Part shown: in pieces, positions 44,725-53,430 of the stretch | Numbering within the stretch: position 1 is the stretch's first letter | Layout: the number at the start of each line of letters is the position of its first letter | The notes under the pieces: model-generated | What the model was told of the DNA's origin: nothing | What the model saw: the letters and a program-made list of their open reading frames with translations, nothing else | Database searches by the model: none | Position numbers and translations under genes: made by a program | Assembly (NCBI RefSeq): GCF_030246945.1 | Contig: NZ_CP126742.1 | Location: forward strand, 682,001-746,000 | Origin: Microbacterium sp. zg-Y1090 | Lineage (GTDB): Bacteria; Actinomycetota; Actinomycetes; Actinomycetales; Microbacteriaceae | Direction of reading: 5' to 3' | Length of the DNA stretch: 64,000 nt

Positions 44725-44750
44725 CGGCGCCGGGCGCAAGCCCGGCGCCG
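44725..44750 (+). terminator. Terminator after the Bcr/CflA transporter
   Basis: A perfect 11-bp stem (CGGCGCCGGGC with GCCCGGCGCCG) around a GCAA tetraloop, 8 nt after the stop. Confidence 0.7.
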
Positions 44751-44780
44751 CACGCGGGCAGCAGGCTCCACAATGGGGCG

Positions 44781-45434
44781 ATGGATGCCCTTCGTCACCC
44801 GATCGCGCGCCTGCTCGTCCCGGGTCTCGTACTCGCCGCACTCGCCTGCGGCCTCGGCTGGTGGATCCTCCTGCGGGGCCCGGCGCCCTTCACACTGGAC
44901 ACGGCGTGGAACTCGCTGCTGGTCGGCTGGCGCGTCGGTGCTCTGACCGTTTTCTCGCAGGCTATGAACTGGCTCGGCGGGGGCATCTTCGGGATCTTCG
45001 TCGTGCCGATCGCCAGCGCGCTCGCGCTGGTGATCGCGCGCCGGTACATGGCTGCCCTCTACTTCGTCGCGGCCTCGCTGCTCAGCGCCGGCGCGGTGCA
45101 GGTGCTCAAGCACCTCTTCGGCCGCGCGCGCCCCGAGGAGATCATCGTCATCAGTGACTACGGCTCCTTCCCCTCTGGGCACGCGGCCAACGCCGCGACG
45201 GTCGCGGCCGTCGCCGCCGTGCTGTTCCCCCGGCTGTGGGTGATGCTGGCGGGTGCGCTGTGGGTGGCGCTGATGGCGTTCAGCCGCACCTATCTGCACG
45301 CACACTGGCTCAGCGACACGGTCGGCGGCGCCGCGATCGGCGCGGGGGTGGCCCTGGTCGTCGCGGCCGCGTTCTCGGTGCCGCTGCGCTCCGAGCAGAG
45401 CCGTCGGCAACGGCGGTACGCCTCAGTAGGCTGA
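44781..45434 (+). CDS. PAP2 family phosphatase
   Basis: A 217-residue membrane phosphatase with six predicted helices. All three PAP2 motifs are present: KHLFGRARPEE, FPSGHAAN and SRTYLHAHWLSDTVGG, with the catalytic His residues. Family members remove phosphate from phosphatidic acid or undecaprenyl diphosphate at the outer membrane face; the exact lipid is unknown. CACAAT lies 6 nt before the ATG. Confidence 0.93.
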   Translation: MDALRHPIARLLVPGLVLAALACGLGWWILLRGPAPFTLDTAWNSLLVGWRVGALTVFSQAMNWLGGGIFGIFVVPIASALALVIARRYMAALYFVAASLLSAGAVQVLKHLFGRARPEEIIVISDYGSFPSGHAANAATVAAVAAVLFPRLWVMLAGALWVALMAFSRTYLHAHWLSDTVGGAAIGAGVALVVAAAFSVPLRSEQSRRQRRYASVG

Positions 45435-45439
45435 CGCCC

Positions 45440-47374
45440 ATGACAGCGTCGTCCACGCCCGATCCGTCCCTCGCCGAAGCGCGGCTCGCACAGTTGCGGG
45501 CGGAGGCGCAGGCGGCTCAGGCGGCACTGGTTGCCGCGCAGGCCCAGGCGGCGCTCGCCGCTGCGGAGGTGGCAGCGGCCGAAGCGCGGGCGGCGGCGGG
45601 TGCGGGTGCCGCGGCGGCCGACTCTCCTGCGGAGACGCTGCGCGACGCGAGCGGAACCGAGACGGCTGCGGACGACACCGCGACGGCCGGGGAGGGGGCG
45701 GATGCCGGCGAAGCGACGACGGCGGCATCCGCCGACGACCAGCCGGAGACGTCGCCCGGCGGGCCGCTCGACGACGCGGAGGTCGCCGCGATCGTCCGCG
45801 GCTACACGTTCGACTCCGCGACACTGGATCTCGGGGCGCTCGTCAACGGCGCAGCGGCGCCCAAGGCGCAGATCCGCATCCCGCTGTCGATGATCAACCG
45901 GCACGGCCTGGTGGCCGGGGCCACCGGCACGGGGAAGACCCGCACGCTGCAGTCCCTGGCCGAGCAGCTCGCCGCGCACGGTGTTCCCGTGTTCGCCGCC
46001 GACATCAAAGGCGACCTGTCGGGCGTCGCGACGCCGGGGGAGCCGAGCGACAAGCTGCTCGCCCGCACGCGCGCGATCGGGCAGGACTGGCATCCGCGTG
46101 CCTCGGCGACCGAGTTCTTCGCGCTCGGCGGGGTGGGGACGGGCGTGCCCGTCCGCGCGACGGTATCGGGCTTCGGGCCGCTGCTGTTGAGCAAGGTGCT
46201 CGGGCTGAACGCGACGCAGGAGTCGAGCCTCGGGCTCGTATTCCACTACGCCGACGCGCACGGGCTGGCGCTCGTGGACCTCTCGGATCTGCGCGCCGTG
46301 CTGACCTACCTGACCGGGCCCGAGGGCAAGGCCGAGCTCGCCGGCCTGGGCGGGCTCTCGGCGGCGACGGCGGGCGTGATCCTGCGCAAGCTCATCACCT
46401 TCGCCGACGCCGGCGCCGACGTCTTCTTCGGCGAGCCGGAGTTCGAGGTGACCGACTTCCTGCGCAATGCCGCCGACGGCAGCGGCATCGTCAACCTGCT
46501 GGAGGTGCCGGGGGTGGCCGACAAGCCGGCCCTGTACTCGACGTTCCTCATGTACCTGCTGGCGGAGCTTCACGAGGTCCTTCCCGAAGTCGGCGACCTG
46601 GATCGGCCCAAGCTGGTGTTCTTCTTCGACGAGGCGCACCTGCTGTTCCGCGATGCGTCGAAGGACTTCCGCGCGGCGATCGTGCAGACGGTGCGTCTCA
46701 TCCGCTCGAAGGGGGTCGGGGTCTTCTTCGTCACGCAGACGCCCAAGGACGTCCCCGCCGACGTGCTCGCGCAACTGGGGTCGCGCGTGCAGCACGCGCT
46801 GCGGGCGTTCACACCGGATGACGCCACGGCGCTGCGGGCCACCGTGCGCACCTATCCGCGGTCGGGGTACGACCTCGAGCGGGTGCTGCAGGAGCTGGCG
46901 ACCGGCGAGGCCGTCGTCACCGTCATGAGCGAGAGCGGAACCCCGACCCCGGTGGCGTGGACGCGGCTGCGCGCGCCGCAGGGGTCGATGGAGCCCACCC
47001 CCGCGCCCGCCGTCGCGGCCGCGGTGGCGGTGTCGCCCCTGCAGGCCCGCTACGGCACGGCCATCGACCGGGAGTCGGCGCGGGAGATCCTCGCGGCGAA
47101 GATGAATGCCGCCGCCGAGGCCGCCGCCGCGCAGGAGGCGGAGCTGGCGGCGGCGAAGGCGGCGGCGGAGCACGCTCGCCAGGAGGCCGCCGCGCGCAAG
47201 GCCGAGGCCGCAGCCCAGCAGGAGTACGACCGGCTCCTACGCAAGACGGCCGGCACCTCCCGCACGTCGCGATCGCGCCGGCGCAGCCCGGTCGAGCAGG
47301 TGCTGGGTCCGGACGTCGCGTCCACGGTCCTCTCCGGTGTGCTGCGGGGCGTCTTCGGCATCGGCCGGCGCTGA
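45440..47374 (+). CDS. HerA-like/DUF853 ATPase
   Basis: A 644-residue P-loop protein of the DUF853 (helicase HerA-like C-terminal) family. Residues 10-60 form an Ala-rich coiled coil, 61-110 an acidic linker, then the ATPase core: Walker A GATGTGKTRTL near residue 160, Walker B LVFFFDEAHLLF, and sensor-like VFFVTQTPKDVP. The C-terminal part contains another Ala/Glu-rich coiled coil and a basic end. E. coli YjgR belongs here; the biological role is unknown. TAGGCT, 7 nt, ATG indicates a leaderless start at 45440. Confidence 0.9.
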   Translation: MTASSTPDPSLAEARLAQLRAEAQAAQAALVAAQAQAALAAAEVAAAEARAAAGAGAAAADSPAETLRDASGTETAADDTATAGEGADAGEATTAASADDQPETSPGGPLDDAEVAAIVRGYTFDSATLDLGALVNGAAAPKAQIRIPLSMINRHGLVAGATGTGKTRTLQSLAEQLAAHGVPVFAADIKGDLSGVATPGEPSDKLLARTRAIGQDWHPRASATEFFALGGVGTGVPVRATVSGFGPLLLSKVLGLNATQESSLGLVFHYADAHGLALVDLSDLRAVLTYLTGPEGKAELAGLGGLSAATAGVILRKLITFADAGADVFFGEPEFEVTDFLRNAADGSGIVNLLEVPGVADKPALYSTFLMYLLAELHEVLPEVGDLDRPKLVFFFDEAHLLFRDASKDFRAAIVQTVRLIRSKGVGVFFVTQTPKDVPADVLAQLGSRVQHALRAFTPDDATALRATVRTYPRSGYDLERVLQELATGEAVVTVMSESGTPTPVAWTRLRAPQGSMEPTPAPAVAAAVAVSPLQARYGTAIDRESAREILAAKMNAAAEAAAAQEAELAAAKAAAEHARQEAAARKAEAAAQQEYDRLLRKTAGTSRTSRSRRRSPVEQVLGPDVASTVLSGVLRGVFGIGRR

Positions 47375-47484
47375 CCGCCCGGCATTCCGCGCATGCGCGC
47401 CGCCCGGCGTCCCGCCGTCACGCCCCCGAAGGCGGAGACCGGGCGCCGCAGCGGCGTGGCCGCGCTGCCCGGGTCCGGCGTCGC

Positions 47485-48990
47485 TCAGCGCAGCGCGGGC
47501 GTGTCCGCGTCGTCGACGCGGACGATCGGCAGGGGCATGGTCGATGTGTCGATGAGTGGATCGTCGTCCTGTCGCTCGACGACGGCCGCCGCCTCGGCAA
47601 GGGTCTCCACCGCGGGCACCGACCCGAGCAGCGGGCGCTGCGCCGTCTCCTTCATCGTCAGCATCGCGATGCCGCCCAGCAGCGCGAAGAACATGATGTA
47701 GAACGCCGGCATGTAGGTGTTGCCCGTGAGCTCGATGAGGCCCTGGCTGAACAAAGGGGTCGTGCCGCCGAAGAGCGACACCGAGACGTTGTACGCGATC
47801 GCCATCGCGCCGAAGCGGGAGGCCGTGGGGAACAGGGCTGGCAGTGCCGAGGCGGCCACCGCCACGTAGAACGCCACCGGCACGGCGACCATGGCGAGCG
47901 CGAGGAAGACCGCCCACATCTCGCCGATCTGCATCACCGCGAACGCCGGCACCATGAGCACCAGCGTGGAGCCCGCCGCGATGAGATACACCGGCCGACG
48001 GCCGATGCGATCGCTGAGCAGGCCGATGAGCGGCAGGCATGCGGACATCACGATGAGCACCGGTACCGTCGCGACGGCGGCCATGAGGTTGGAGACCCCC
48101 ACCTCCTGCTCGAGATAGGTGGGCATGTAACTGGTGAGCGCGTAGCCGGCGGTGTTGGTCGCCGCGACGATCGCGATGCCGATGAGCACCGGGCGCCAGT
48201 GGTGGCGCAGGATGCCGAGGACGCCGTGGCGGGCGAGGGGGTCGTCGCCGCGGACGGCGGCCTCGTGCTCGGTGGCCGTCTCGTAGGCGGGCGTCTCGGG
48301 GATGCGCAGGCGGAACCAGATGGCGACGGCGCCGAGGGGGATGGCCAGGAGGAACGGGATGCGCCAGCCGAAGTCCACCATGGCGGTCGGCCCCCACACG
48401 CTCTCGGTGATGAGCGTCGTGAGGGCGACGACAGAGGCCCCGGCGGCGAATCCGACGTAGGAGCCGACGTCGAGCCACGACGACCAGAACCCGCGGCGGC
48501 GGTCGGGGGAGAACTCCGCCACATAGGTCGTCGCGCCGGCGTACTCCCCACCGGTGGAGAAGCCCTGCGCCATCTTCAGCAGGTACAGCGGCAGGATCGC
48601 CCACAGGCCGATCTGCGCGGAGGTGGGCAGCACACCGATGAGTCCGGTGGCCACCGCCATCAGCGCCATCGTGAAGAACAGCACCCGCTGGCGCCCGATC
48701 CTGTCGCCGAGCGGCCCGAGCACGAGCCCGCCGACGGGACGCACGAGGAACGACACCGCGAAACCGAACAGCGTCACCATCAGGCCCCACGGCTCCGGCA
48801 GGTCCTCGGTGAAGACCACCGCCAGCGTGACGGCCAGGTAGCCGTAGATGCCGAAGTCGAACCACTCCATGAAGTTGCCGACGACCGTGCCGCCGATCGC
48901 GGTGCGCACCCGCTTCTTGTCGACGACGATGACGTCGTCGACCTCCAGCCGCGGTGCGTCAGGTCCCGTCGATGCCGCTGTCGTGCTCAT
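47485..48990 (-). CDS. MFS transporter, metabolite:H+ symporter (MHS) family
   Basis: A 501-residue 12-helix carrier of the MHS group (ProP, KgtP, ShiA). IGGTVVGNFMEWFDFGIYGY is the family N-terminus; motif A is LGPLGDRIGRQRVL, and GFSTGGEYAGATTYVAEFSP is diagnostic. Substrates in the group are organic acids, betaines or shikimate; specificity cannot be told. The start at 48990 has GGAGGT upstream. It lies alone, divergent from the SDR-type gene across 248 nt in which I see no clear structure. Confidence 0.92.
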   Translation of the reverse strand: MSTTAASTGPDAPRLEVDDVIVVDKKRVRTAIGGTVVGNFMEWFDFGIYGYLAVTLAVVFTEDLPEPWGLMVTLFGFAVSFLVRPVGGLVLGPLGDRIGRQRVLFFTMALMAVATGLIGVLPTSAQIGLWAILPLYLLKMAQGFSTGGEYAGATTYVAEFSPDRRRGFWSSWLDVGSYVGFAAGASVVALTTLITESVWGPTAMVDFGWRIPFLLAIPLGAVAIWFRLRIPETPAYETATEHEAAVRGDDPLARHGVLGILRHHWRPVLIGIAIVAATNTAGYALTSYMPTYLEQEVGVSNLMAAVATVPVLIVMSACLPLIGLLSDRIGRRPVYLIAAGSTLVLMVPAFAVMQIGEMWAVFLALAMVAVPVAFYVAVAASALPALFPTASRFGAMAIAYNVSVSLFGGTTPLFSQGLIELTGNTYMPAFYIMFFALLGGIAMLTMKETAQRPLLGSVPAVETLAEAAAVVERQDDDPLIDTSTMPLPIVRVDDADTPALR

Positions 48991-49238
48991 GTACCTCCGC
49001 CTGTTCCCCGTCGCACGGGCGCGCGACGGATGTCTGCGAGAAGCGACGGTACGCCGGGGCTGCGAGGGCTCGCATCCGTTTGTCCTCGGGCATCGCGGTG
49101 CGCTATGCGCGCGCGGAGCGGCCCTCGCGGGCGGAGATCCGGTCCCGCTGTCGGCGCCCGGTGGGCCCGTGCCATGCACGGCCGCCGACGACATGCAAGA
49201 CCGGGCGCCTCCCGCCAGGGCGGACATAGCGTCGACGC

Positions 49239-50840
49239 ATGAGCGAACTCTCCGCCCCCACCGGCCACGAGCCGGCACTGCGTGCCCTGCCGCGGCCCGA
49301 TGGCTCGCCGCCGCGGGCACTGGTGCTCGGCGGCACCGGGTACATCGGCGGTCGGCTCGTGCCGCGCCTGCGTGAAGCGGGGTACCGGGTGCGGGTGCTC
49401 GCCCGCGACACGTCACGGCTCGCCGCTTTCCCGTGGGGTCGGGACGTGGAAGACGTGGAAGGCTCCGCCGAGGATCCGGACGTGATGGCCCGCGCCGTCG
49501 AAGACGTGGACGTGCTCTACTACCTGGTGCATTCCATGGCCGCGGGACCGGGTTTCGCCGATGCGGACCTGCGCGCGGCCGAGACCGTCGCCGCTGCCGC
49601 TGCTGCGGCATCCGTCGGGCGCCTCGTCTACCTCGGCGGGCTCCACCCATCCGGGGGAGACCTGTCGCCGCATCTGCGATCGAGGGTGGCGGTGGGCGAG
49701 GTGTTCCTGCAGTCGGGGGTGCCCTCCCTGGTGCTGCAGGCCGGGGTCGTGATCGGGTCGGGGTCGGCCTCGTTCGAGATGGTGCGCCACCTCACCGAGG
49801 TGCTTCCCTACATGCCGGCGCCGCGGTGGGTGCGCAATCGCATCCAGCCGATCGCGGTGCGCGATGTGCTGCACTATCTGCTCGGGGCGGGGCGGGTGCC
49901 GGCAGAGGTCAACCGGGCCGTGGACATCGGCGGGCCGGACGTGCTGCGGTACGGGCAGATGATGAACGGCTACGCCGTCGCGGCGGGACTGCCGCAGCGG
50001 GCGATCGCGTCGCTGCCGGTGTTCACGCCGGGCCTGGCCTCCCACTGGGTGAACCTCGTCACCCCCATCCCGCGCGCCATCGCCCGCCCGCTCGTGGCAT
50101 CGCTGCAGAACGAGTGCGTCATGGACGACCACGCCGTCGACGACCTCATCCCGCCGCCTGAGGACGGGCTCACCCCGTACCGCGGTGCGGTGGAGATGGC
50201 GCTCGGGCGGGTGGAATCCGACGACGTCGAGACCAGCTGGCAGGATGCCGAGGTGCTCGGCGCCCCGGCCGACCCGCTGCCGTCGGACCCCGACTGGGCG
50301 GGCCGAACGGTCTATACCGACGAGCGGTCGGAGATGACCACCACCAGCCCGGAGCGGCTGTGGGCGGTGATCACCGGCATCGGCGGGGAGAACGGGTGGT
50401 ACTCCACCCCGCTGCTGTGGGCGGTGCGCGGGTGGATGGACAAGGTCGCCGGCGGCGTGGGGCTCGCGCGCGGGCGTCGCAGCCGGTCACGGGTCGCCCC
50501 CGGGGATGTCATCGACTTCTGGCGGGTGGAGACGGTCGAGGAGGGACGGATGCTGCGGCTGCGCGCCGAGATGAAGGTGCCCGGCCAGGCGTGGCTGGAA
50601 CTGCGTGTCACTCCTGCTGACGAGGGATCCCGCTACGACCAGCGCGCGGTCTTCTTCCCCCGTGGGCTCGCGGGGCGCCTGTACTGGCTCGCGGTGCTCC
50701 CGTTCCACGGGTTCGTCTTCCGTGGCATGGCCAACCGCATCACCGCGACCGCCGAAGCCGAGTCGAGCGCGGGTGGCCGGCGGGGGAAGGGCTCTGCCGG
50801 TACGGCGCGGAACAGCGCGGTGCGGGTGACCGCCTCCTAG
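49239..50840 (+). CDS. NAD(P)-binding (SDR/NmrA-like) protein with C-terminal DUF2867
   Basis: A 533-residue two-domain protein. Residues about 25-320 form an atypical short-chain dehydrogenase fold with the nucleotide motif VLGGTGYIGGRLVPRL; residues about 345-505 are a DUF2867/polyketide cyclase-like domain (WAVITGIGGENGWYSTPLL, FWRVETVEEGRMLRLRAEMK, YWLAVLPFHGFVFRGM). TAGCGT, 6 nt, ATG suggests a leaderless start. The stop overlaps that of the convergent DUF6457 gene. Function unknown. Confidence 0.88.
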   Translation: MSELSAPTGHEPALRALPRPDGSPPRALVLGGTGYIGGRLVPRLREAGYRVRVLARDTSRLAAFPWGRDVEDVEGSAEDPDVMARAVEDVDVLYYLVHSMAAGPGFADADLRAAETVAAAAAAASVGRLVYLGGLHPSGGDLSPHLRSRVAVGEVFLQSGVPSLVLQAGVVIGSGSASFEMVRHLTEVLPYMPAPRWVRNRIQPIAVRDVLHYLLGAGRVPAEVNRAVDIGGPDVLRYGQMMNGYAVAAGLPQRAIASLPVFTPGLASHWVNLVTPIPRAIARPLVASLQNECVMDDHAVDDLIPPPEDGLTPYRGAVEMALGRVESDDVETSWQDAEVLGAPADPLPSDPDWAGRTVYTDERSEMTTTSPERLWAVITGIGGENGWYSTPLLWAVRGWMDKVAGGVGLARGRRSRSRVAPGDVIDFWRVETVEEGRMLRLRAEMKVPGQAWLELRVTPADEGSRYDQRAVFFPRGLAGRLYWLAVLPFHGFVFRGMANRITATAEAESSAGGRRGKGSAGTARNSAVRVTAS

Positions 50841-51136
50841 GCGGGTGCCGTCGGCGCCGCAGCGGGCGTCGCGTGCGCTGCCGCGCGGTGGGCGAGGGCC
50901 GCGATGGTGGCCACGACGTCGGCGGCGTCGGTCGCCGTCGCGTGCGCGCGCCCGGCGACCAGGCCGGCGACGAAGGCGCTCACCGGCGCCGCCGACGGCG
51001 ACACCCCGGCGGCGATGTCGCGGGCGAGGTCGAGGACGAGGGAGACGGGCACGTCGTCGGGCACGAGGTCGAACCTCTCACGCAGCATCCTCGCCCAGTC
51101 ATCGAGGGCGTCGGGGGAGGCGGGACGAACGGTCAC
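50837..51136 (-). CDS. DUF6457 family protein
   Basis: A 99-residue helical protein starting MTVRPASPDALDDWARML. The core (VPVSLVLDLARDIAAGVSPSAAPVSAFVAGLVAG) is typical of DUF6457, which in many actinobacteria is found with or fused to molybdenum-cofactor guanylyltransferase MobA; no Mo-cofactor gene is near here. The start is GTG at 51136 with GAGGAGG 7 nt upstream. Its stop shares CTAG with the stop of the convergent upstream gene. Confidence 0.82.
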   Translation of the reverse strand: MTVRPASPDALDDWARMLRERFDLVPDDVPVSLVLDLARDIAAGVSPSAAPVSAFVAGLVAGRAHATATDAADVVATIAALAHRAAAHATPAAAPTAPA

Positions 51137-51243
51137 GGCAGGACCTCCTCGGCGGTTCGACGGCTCGTGGGCGAGCCACGGGGGAGATCCTGCCACGTGT
51201 CGCCTCCTGTGTCGCGGGGTTGCGCCGGTGGCAGGATGAAGGG

Positions 51244-51840
51244 GTGACCCGCATCCGTCCGTTCCGTCCCGGCGACGAGCCGGCGCTCGCCGACGTATGC
51301 CTGCTCACGGCGGATGCCGGTGCCGACGCGACCGGCGTGCTCGCCGACGACGACCTCTGGGCGGAGGTGTTCGTGCTGCCCTATGCCGCGCGGCATCCCG
51401 ACCTCGCCTTCGTGGTGGAGAGCGACCACAGCCGCGTCGTGGGGTACACCGTGGCCGTGCCCGACACCCGCGCCTTCGAGGACTGGTTCGCCACCGAATG
51501 GTGGCCGCGGCATGCCGACCGCTGGCCCGAGCCGGAGGTCGAGCTCACCCGGCAGGACGGCATCCTCCGCTACGCATACGGGCGCCGCGCGGGCGCCGAG
51601 CCCTACGGCGATGCGCATCCGGCGCACCTGCACATCGACCTGCTCCCCGAGGTGCAGGGGCAGGGGTGGGGCCGCCGGCTGATCGACACCGTGAGCGATG
51701 CCCTGCGTGAGCGGGGCGTGTCGGGGCTGCACCTCGTCTCTTCCGCCGACAACGCCGGCGCCCTGGCGTTCTACGACCGTCTCGGCTTCACGCGGCTGCC
51801 CTCCCACGACGGGGTGCAGGCGTTCGCCCGCACCCTCTGA
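51244..51840 (+). CDS. GNAT family N-acetyltransferase
   Basis: A 198-residue acetyltransferase. IRPFRPGDEPALADVCLLTADAG is a common GNAT start; the acetyl-CoA pyrophosphate loop is LLPEVQGQGWGRRLIDTV and the C-terminal part SSADNAGALAFYDRLGFTRL. The middle segment (WWPRHADRWPEPE) resembles the O-GlcNAcase-associated acetyltransferase subgroup. The start is GTG at 51244. Substrate unknown. Confidence 0.9.
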   Translation: MTRIRPFRPGDEPALADVCLLTADAGADATGVLADDDLWAEVFVLPYAARHPDLAFVVESDHSRVVGYTVAVPDTRAFEDWFATEWWPRHADRWPEPEVELTRQDGILRYAYGRRAGAEPYGDAHPAHLHIDLLPEVQGQGWGRRLIDTVSDALRERGVSGLHLVSSADNAGALAFYDRLGFTRLPSHDGVQAFARTL

Positions 51841-51861
51841 CGCCGAGAGCACCGCACGCCC

Positions 51862-52383
51862 ATGACGACGATCCGGCCGATGACCGCAGAGGACTGGCCG
51901 CGGGTCGAGGCGATCTTCGCCGCCGGAATCGCCGGCGGTGAGGCCACCTTCGAAACCCGGCCGCCGACGTGGGAGCGCTTCGACACGGGAAAGGTGCCGG
52001 ACGCCCGGCTCGTCGCGGTGGATGAAGCCGGCACCGTGGTCGGCTGGGCGGCGGCCTCGCCGGTGTCGGCCCGCGAGGCGTATCGCGGTGTCATCGAGCA
52101 CTCGGTCTACATCGACCCCGCCCATCGGGGCGAGGGGATCGGGCGGGCGCTGCTGGCGGCGTTCATCGAGGCCGCGGAGGATGCCGGCTACTGGACCATC
52201 CAGGCCAGCGTCTTCCCCGAGAACACCGCGAGCCTGCGCCTGCACGAACAGGCGGGGTTCCGCGTCGTCGGACGACGCGAGCGGATCGCGCGCAGCGGTG
52301 TCGGCCCGCACGCCGGCCGGTGGCGCGACACCCTGCTCATCGAACGCCGCTCCACCCGCAACGGCGGCCAGCCCGACGCCTGA
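51862..52383 (+). CDS. GNAT N-acetyltransferase (phosphinothricin acetyltransferase-like)
   Basis: A 173-residue GNAT enzyme. MTTIRPMTAEDWPRVEAIFAAGI, GGEATFETRPPTWERFD and HSVYIDPAHRGEGIGRALLAAF are typical of the Pat/YwnH group that acetylates phosphinothricin, methionine sulfoximine or related amines; the natural substrate is uncertain. It follows the other acetyltransferase by 21 nt and is probably cotranscribed. Confidence 0.9.
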   Translation: MTTIRPMTAEDWPRVEAIFAAGIAGGEATFETRPPTWERFDTGKVPDARLVAVDEAGTVVGWAAASPVSAREAYRGVIEHSVYIDPAHRGEGIGRALLAAFIEAAEDAGYWTIQASVFPENTASLRLHEQAGFRVVGRRERIARSGVGPHAGRWRDTLLIERRSTRNGGQPDA

Positions 52384-52540
52384 CCCGCGGCCCGCCGCGT
52401 GGGCGCCGCGCCGCTCGGCGGCCGCGTCTCCTGGCGCCGATCCACGGCACCGGCCAGGCCGTAGCGGACCGGGCGATGGGGAGAACTCCCCATCGCGGCA
52501 TGGGTGGGGCGGTGGTCCACTGGAGGCCAGGAGGAATGCG

Positions 52541-53416
52541 ATGACCGCCGCCACTGCGCCGAACACCGACGGGTGGGATGCGGCGACCGCATGGACCGCA
52601 CTGCACCGCGCGGAGACCTCCCCGCACGACCTCGCGGCGATCGCCGCGGCGTACCCCGCGTACGCGGAGCAGATCGCCCGGCATCCGCAGGCGTACCCCG
52701 CCCTCGTCGCGTGGGCCGGCCACGTCGCCGCCGCGGGCGGGAGCGCCCGGCCCGCCGCCGGGCGGGCGCGCGCGGGCATCATCACCGACCTTCCGGTCGG
52801 CGGACGCCGTCCCTCCGGAGCGCACCCCCTGGCCGTGTCCGCCGATGCCCGGGCGTGGCGGGAGGCGGTGGCCGCGGCCGAGGCGGCGTCGCCGCCGGCT
52901 GCGACGCCGGGCGCGCGTGCGGTCGACATCGCCGCACGCGTGAAGTGGGACCCCGATCTCGACACGCCCGCGCGGGGCATCCGCGCACCCGGCGCGGCGG
53001 CGCACGCGCCGGACGAGGTTGCACCGCGGCACCCGGCCGTCGCCACCGAGACCGCGTCCGTCGCCGCCGAAGCTGTGCCGGGCGCGCCCTCCACCCCGCC
53101 CCCCGGAGTACTCACAGCGGACGTGGCGCCGCCGGCGAGTCCCGCGACCGCGGATGCCCCCGCTGAGCCCTGGTGGGCGGCCGTCGGCGAGTCCGAGCCG
53201 CCGGTGAACGACAAGGCGCTGCTGGCCCTCGTCTTCGGCTTCGTCCTCGCGCCGATCGGCATCGTCTTCGGGCACCTCGCGCGCCGCGAGCTGCGCCGCA
53301 CCGACGCCCGCGGTCGCGGGTACGCCGTCGCCGGCCTCGTGGTCGGCTACACCCTCACGGCTGTGGCGATCCTCGCCGCCGCCGCGGTGCTGATCACCGG
53401 GCTGCTGCTGCGCTGA
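52541..53416 (+). CDS. DUF4190 membrane protein with LRV-like N-terminus
   Basis: A 291-residue protein. Residues 25-65 (TSPHDLAAIAAAYPAYAEQI, then ARHPQAYPALVAW) resemble the variant leucine-rich repeat found at the start of many actinobacterial proteins. A long Ala/Pro/Thr-rich disordered linker follows, then a DUF4190 domain with two membrane helices at about residues 222-245 and 260-288. AGGAGG lies before the ATG at 52541. Function unknown. Confidence 0.85.
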   Translation: MTAATAPNTDGWDAATAWTALHRAETSPHDLAAIAAAYPAYAEQIARHPQAYPALVAWAGHVAAAGGSARPAAGRARAGIITDLPVGGRRPSGAHPLAVSADARAWREAVAAAEAASPPAATPGARAVDIAARVKWDPDLDTPARGIRAPGAAAHAPDEVAPRHPAVATETASVAAEAVPGAPSTPPPGVLTADVAPPASPATADAPAEPWWAAVGESEPPVNDKALLALVFGFVLAPIGIVFGHLARRELRRTDARGRGYAVAGLVVGYTLTAVAILAAAAVLITGLLLR

Positions 53417-53430
53417 GCGCCTGCGGCCGG

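Noticed and set aside
48991..49238. Regulatory signals in the 248-nt gap between the MHS carrier and the SDR-type gene
   Set aside because: Apart from the TAGCGT box before 49239 and the GGAGGT before 48990 I found no inverted repeat or promoter that stands out.
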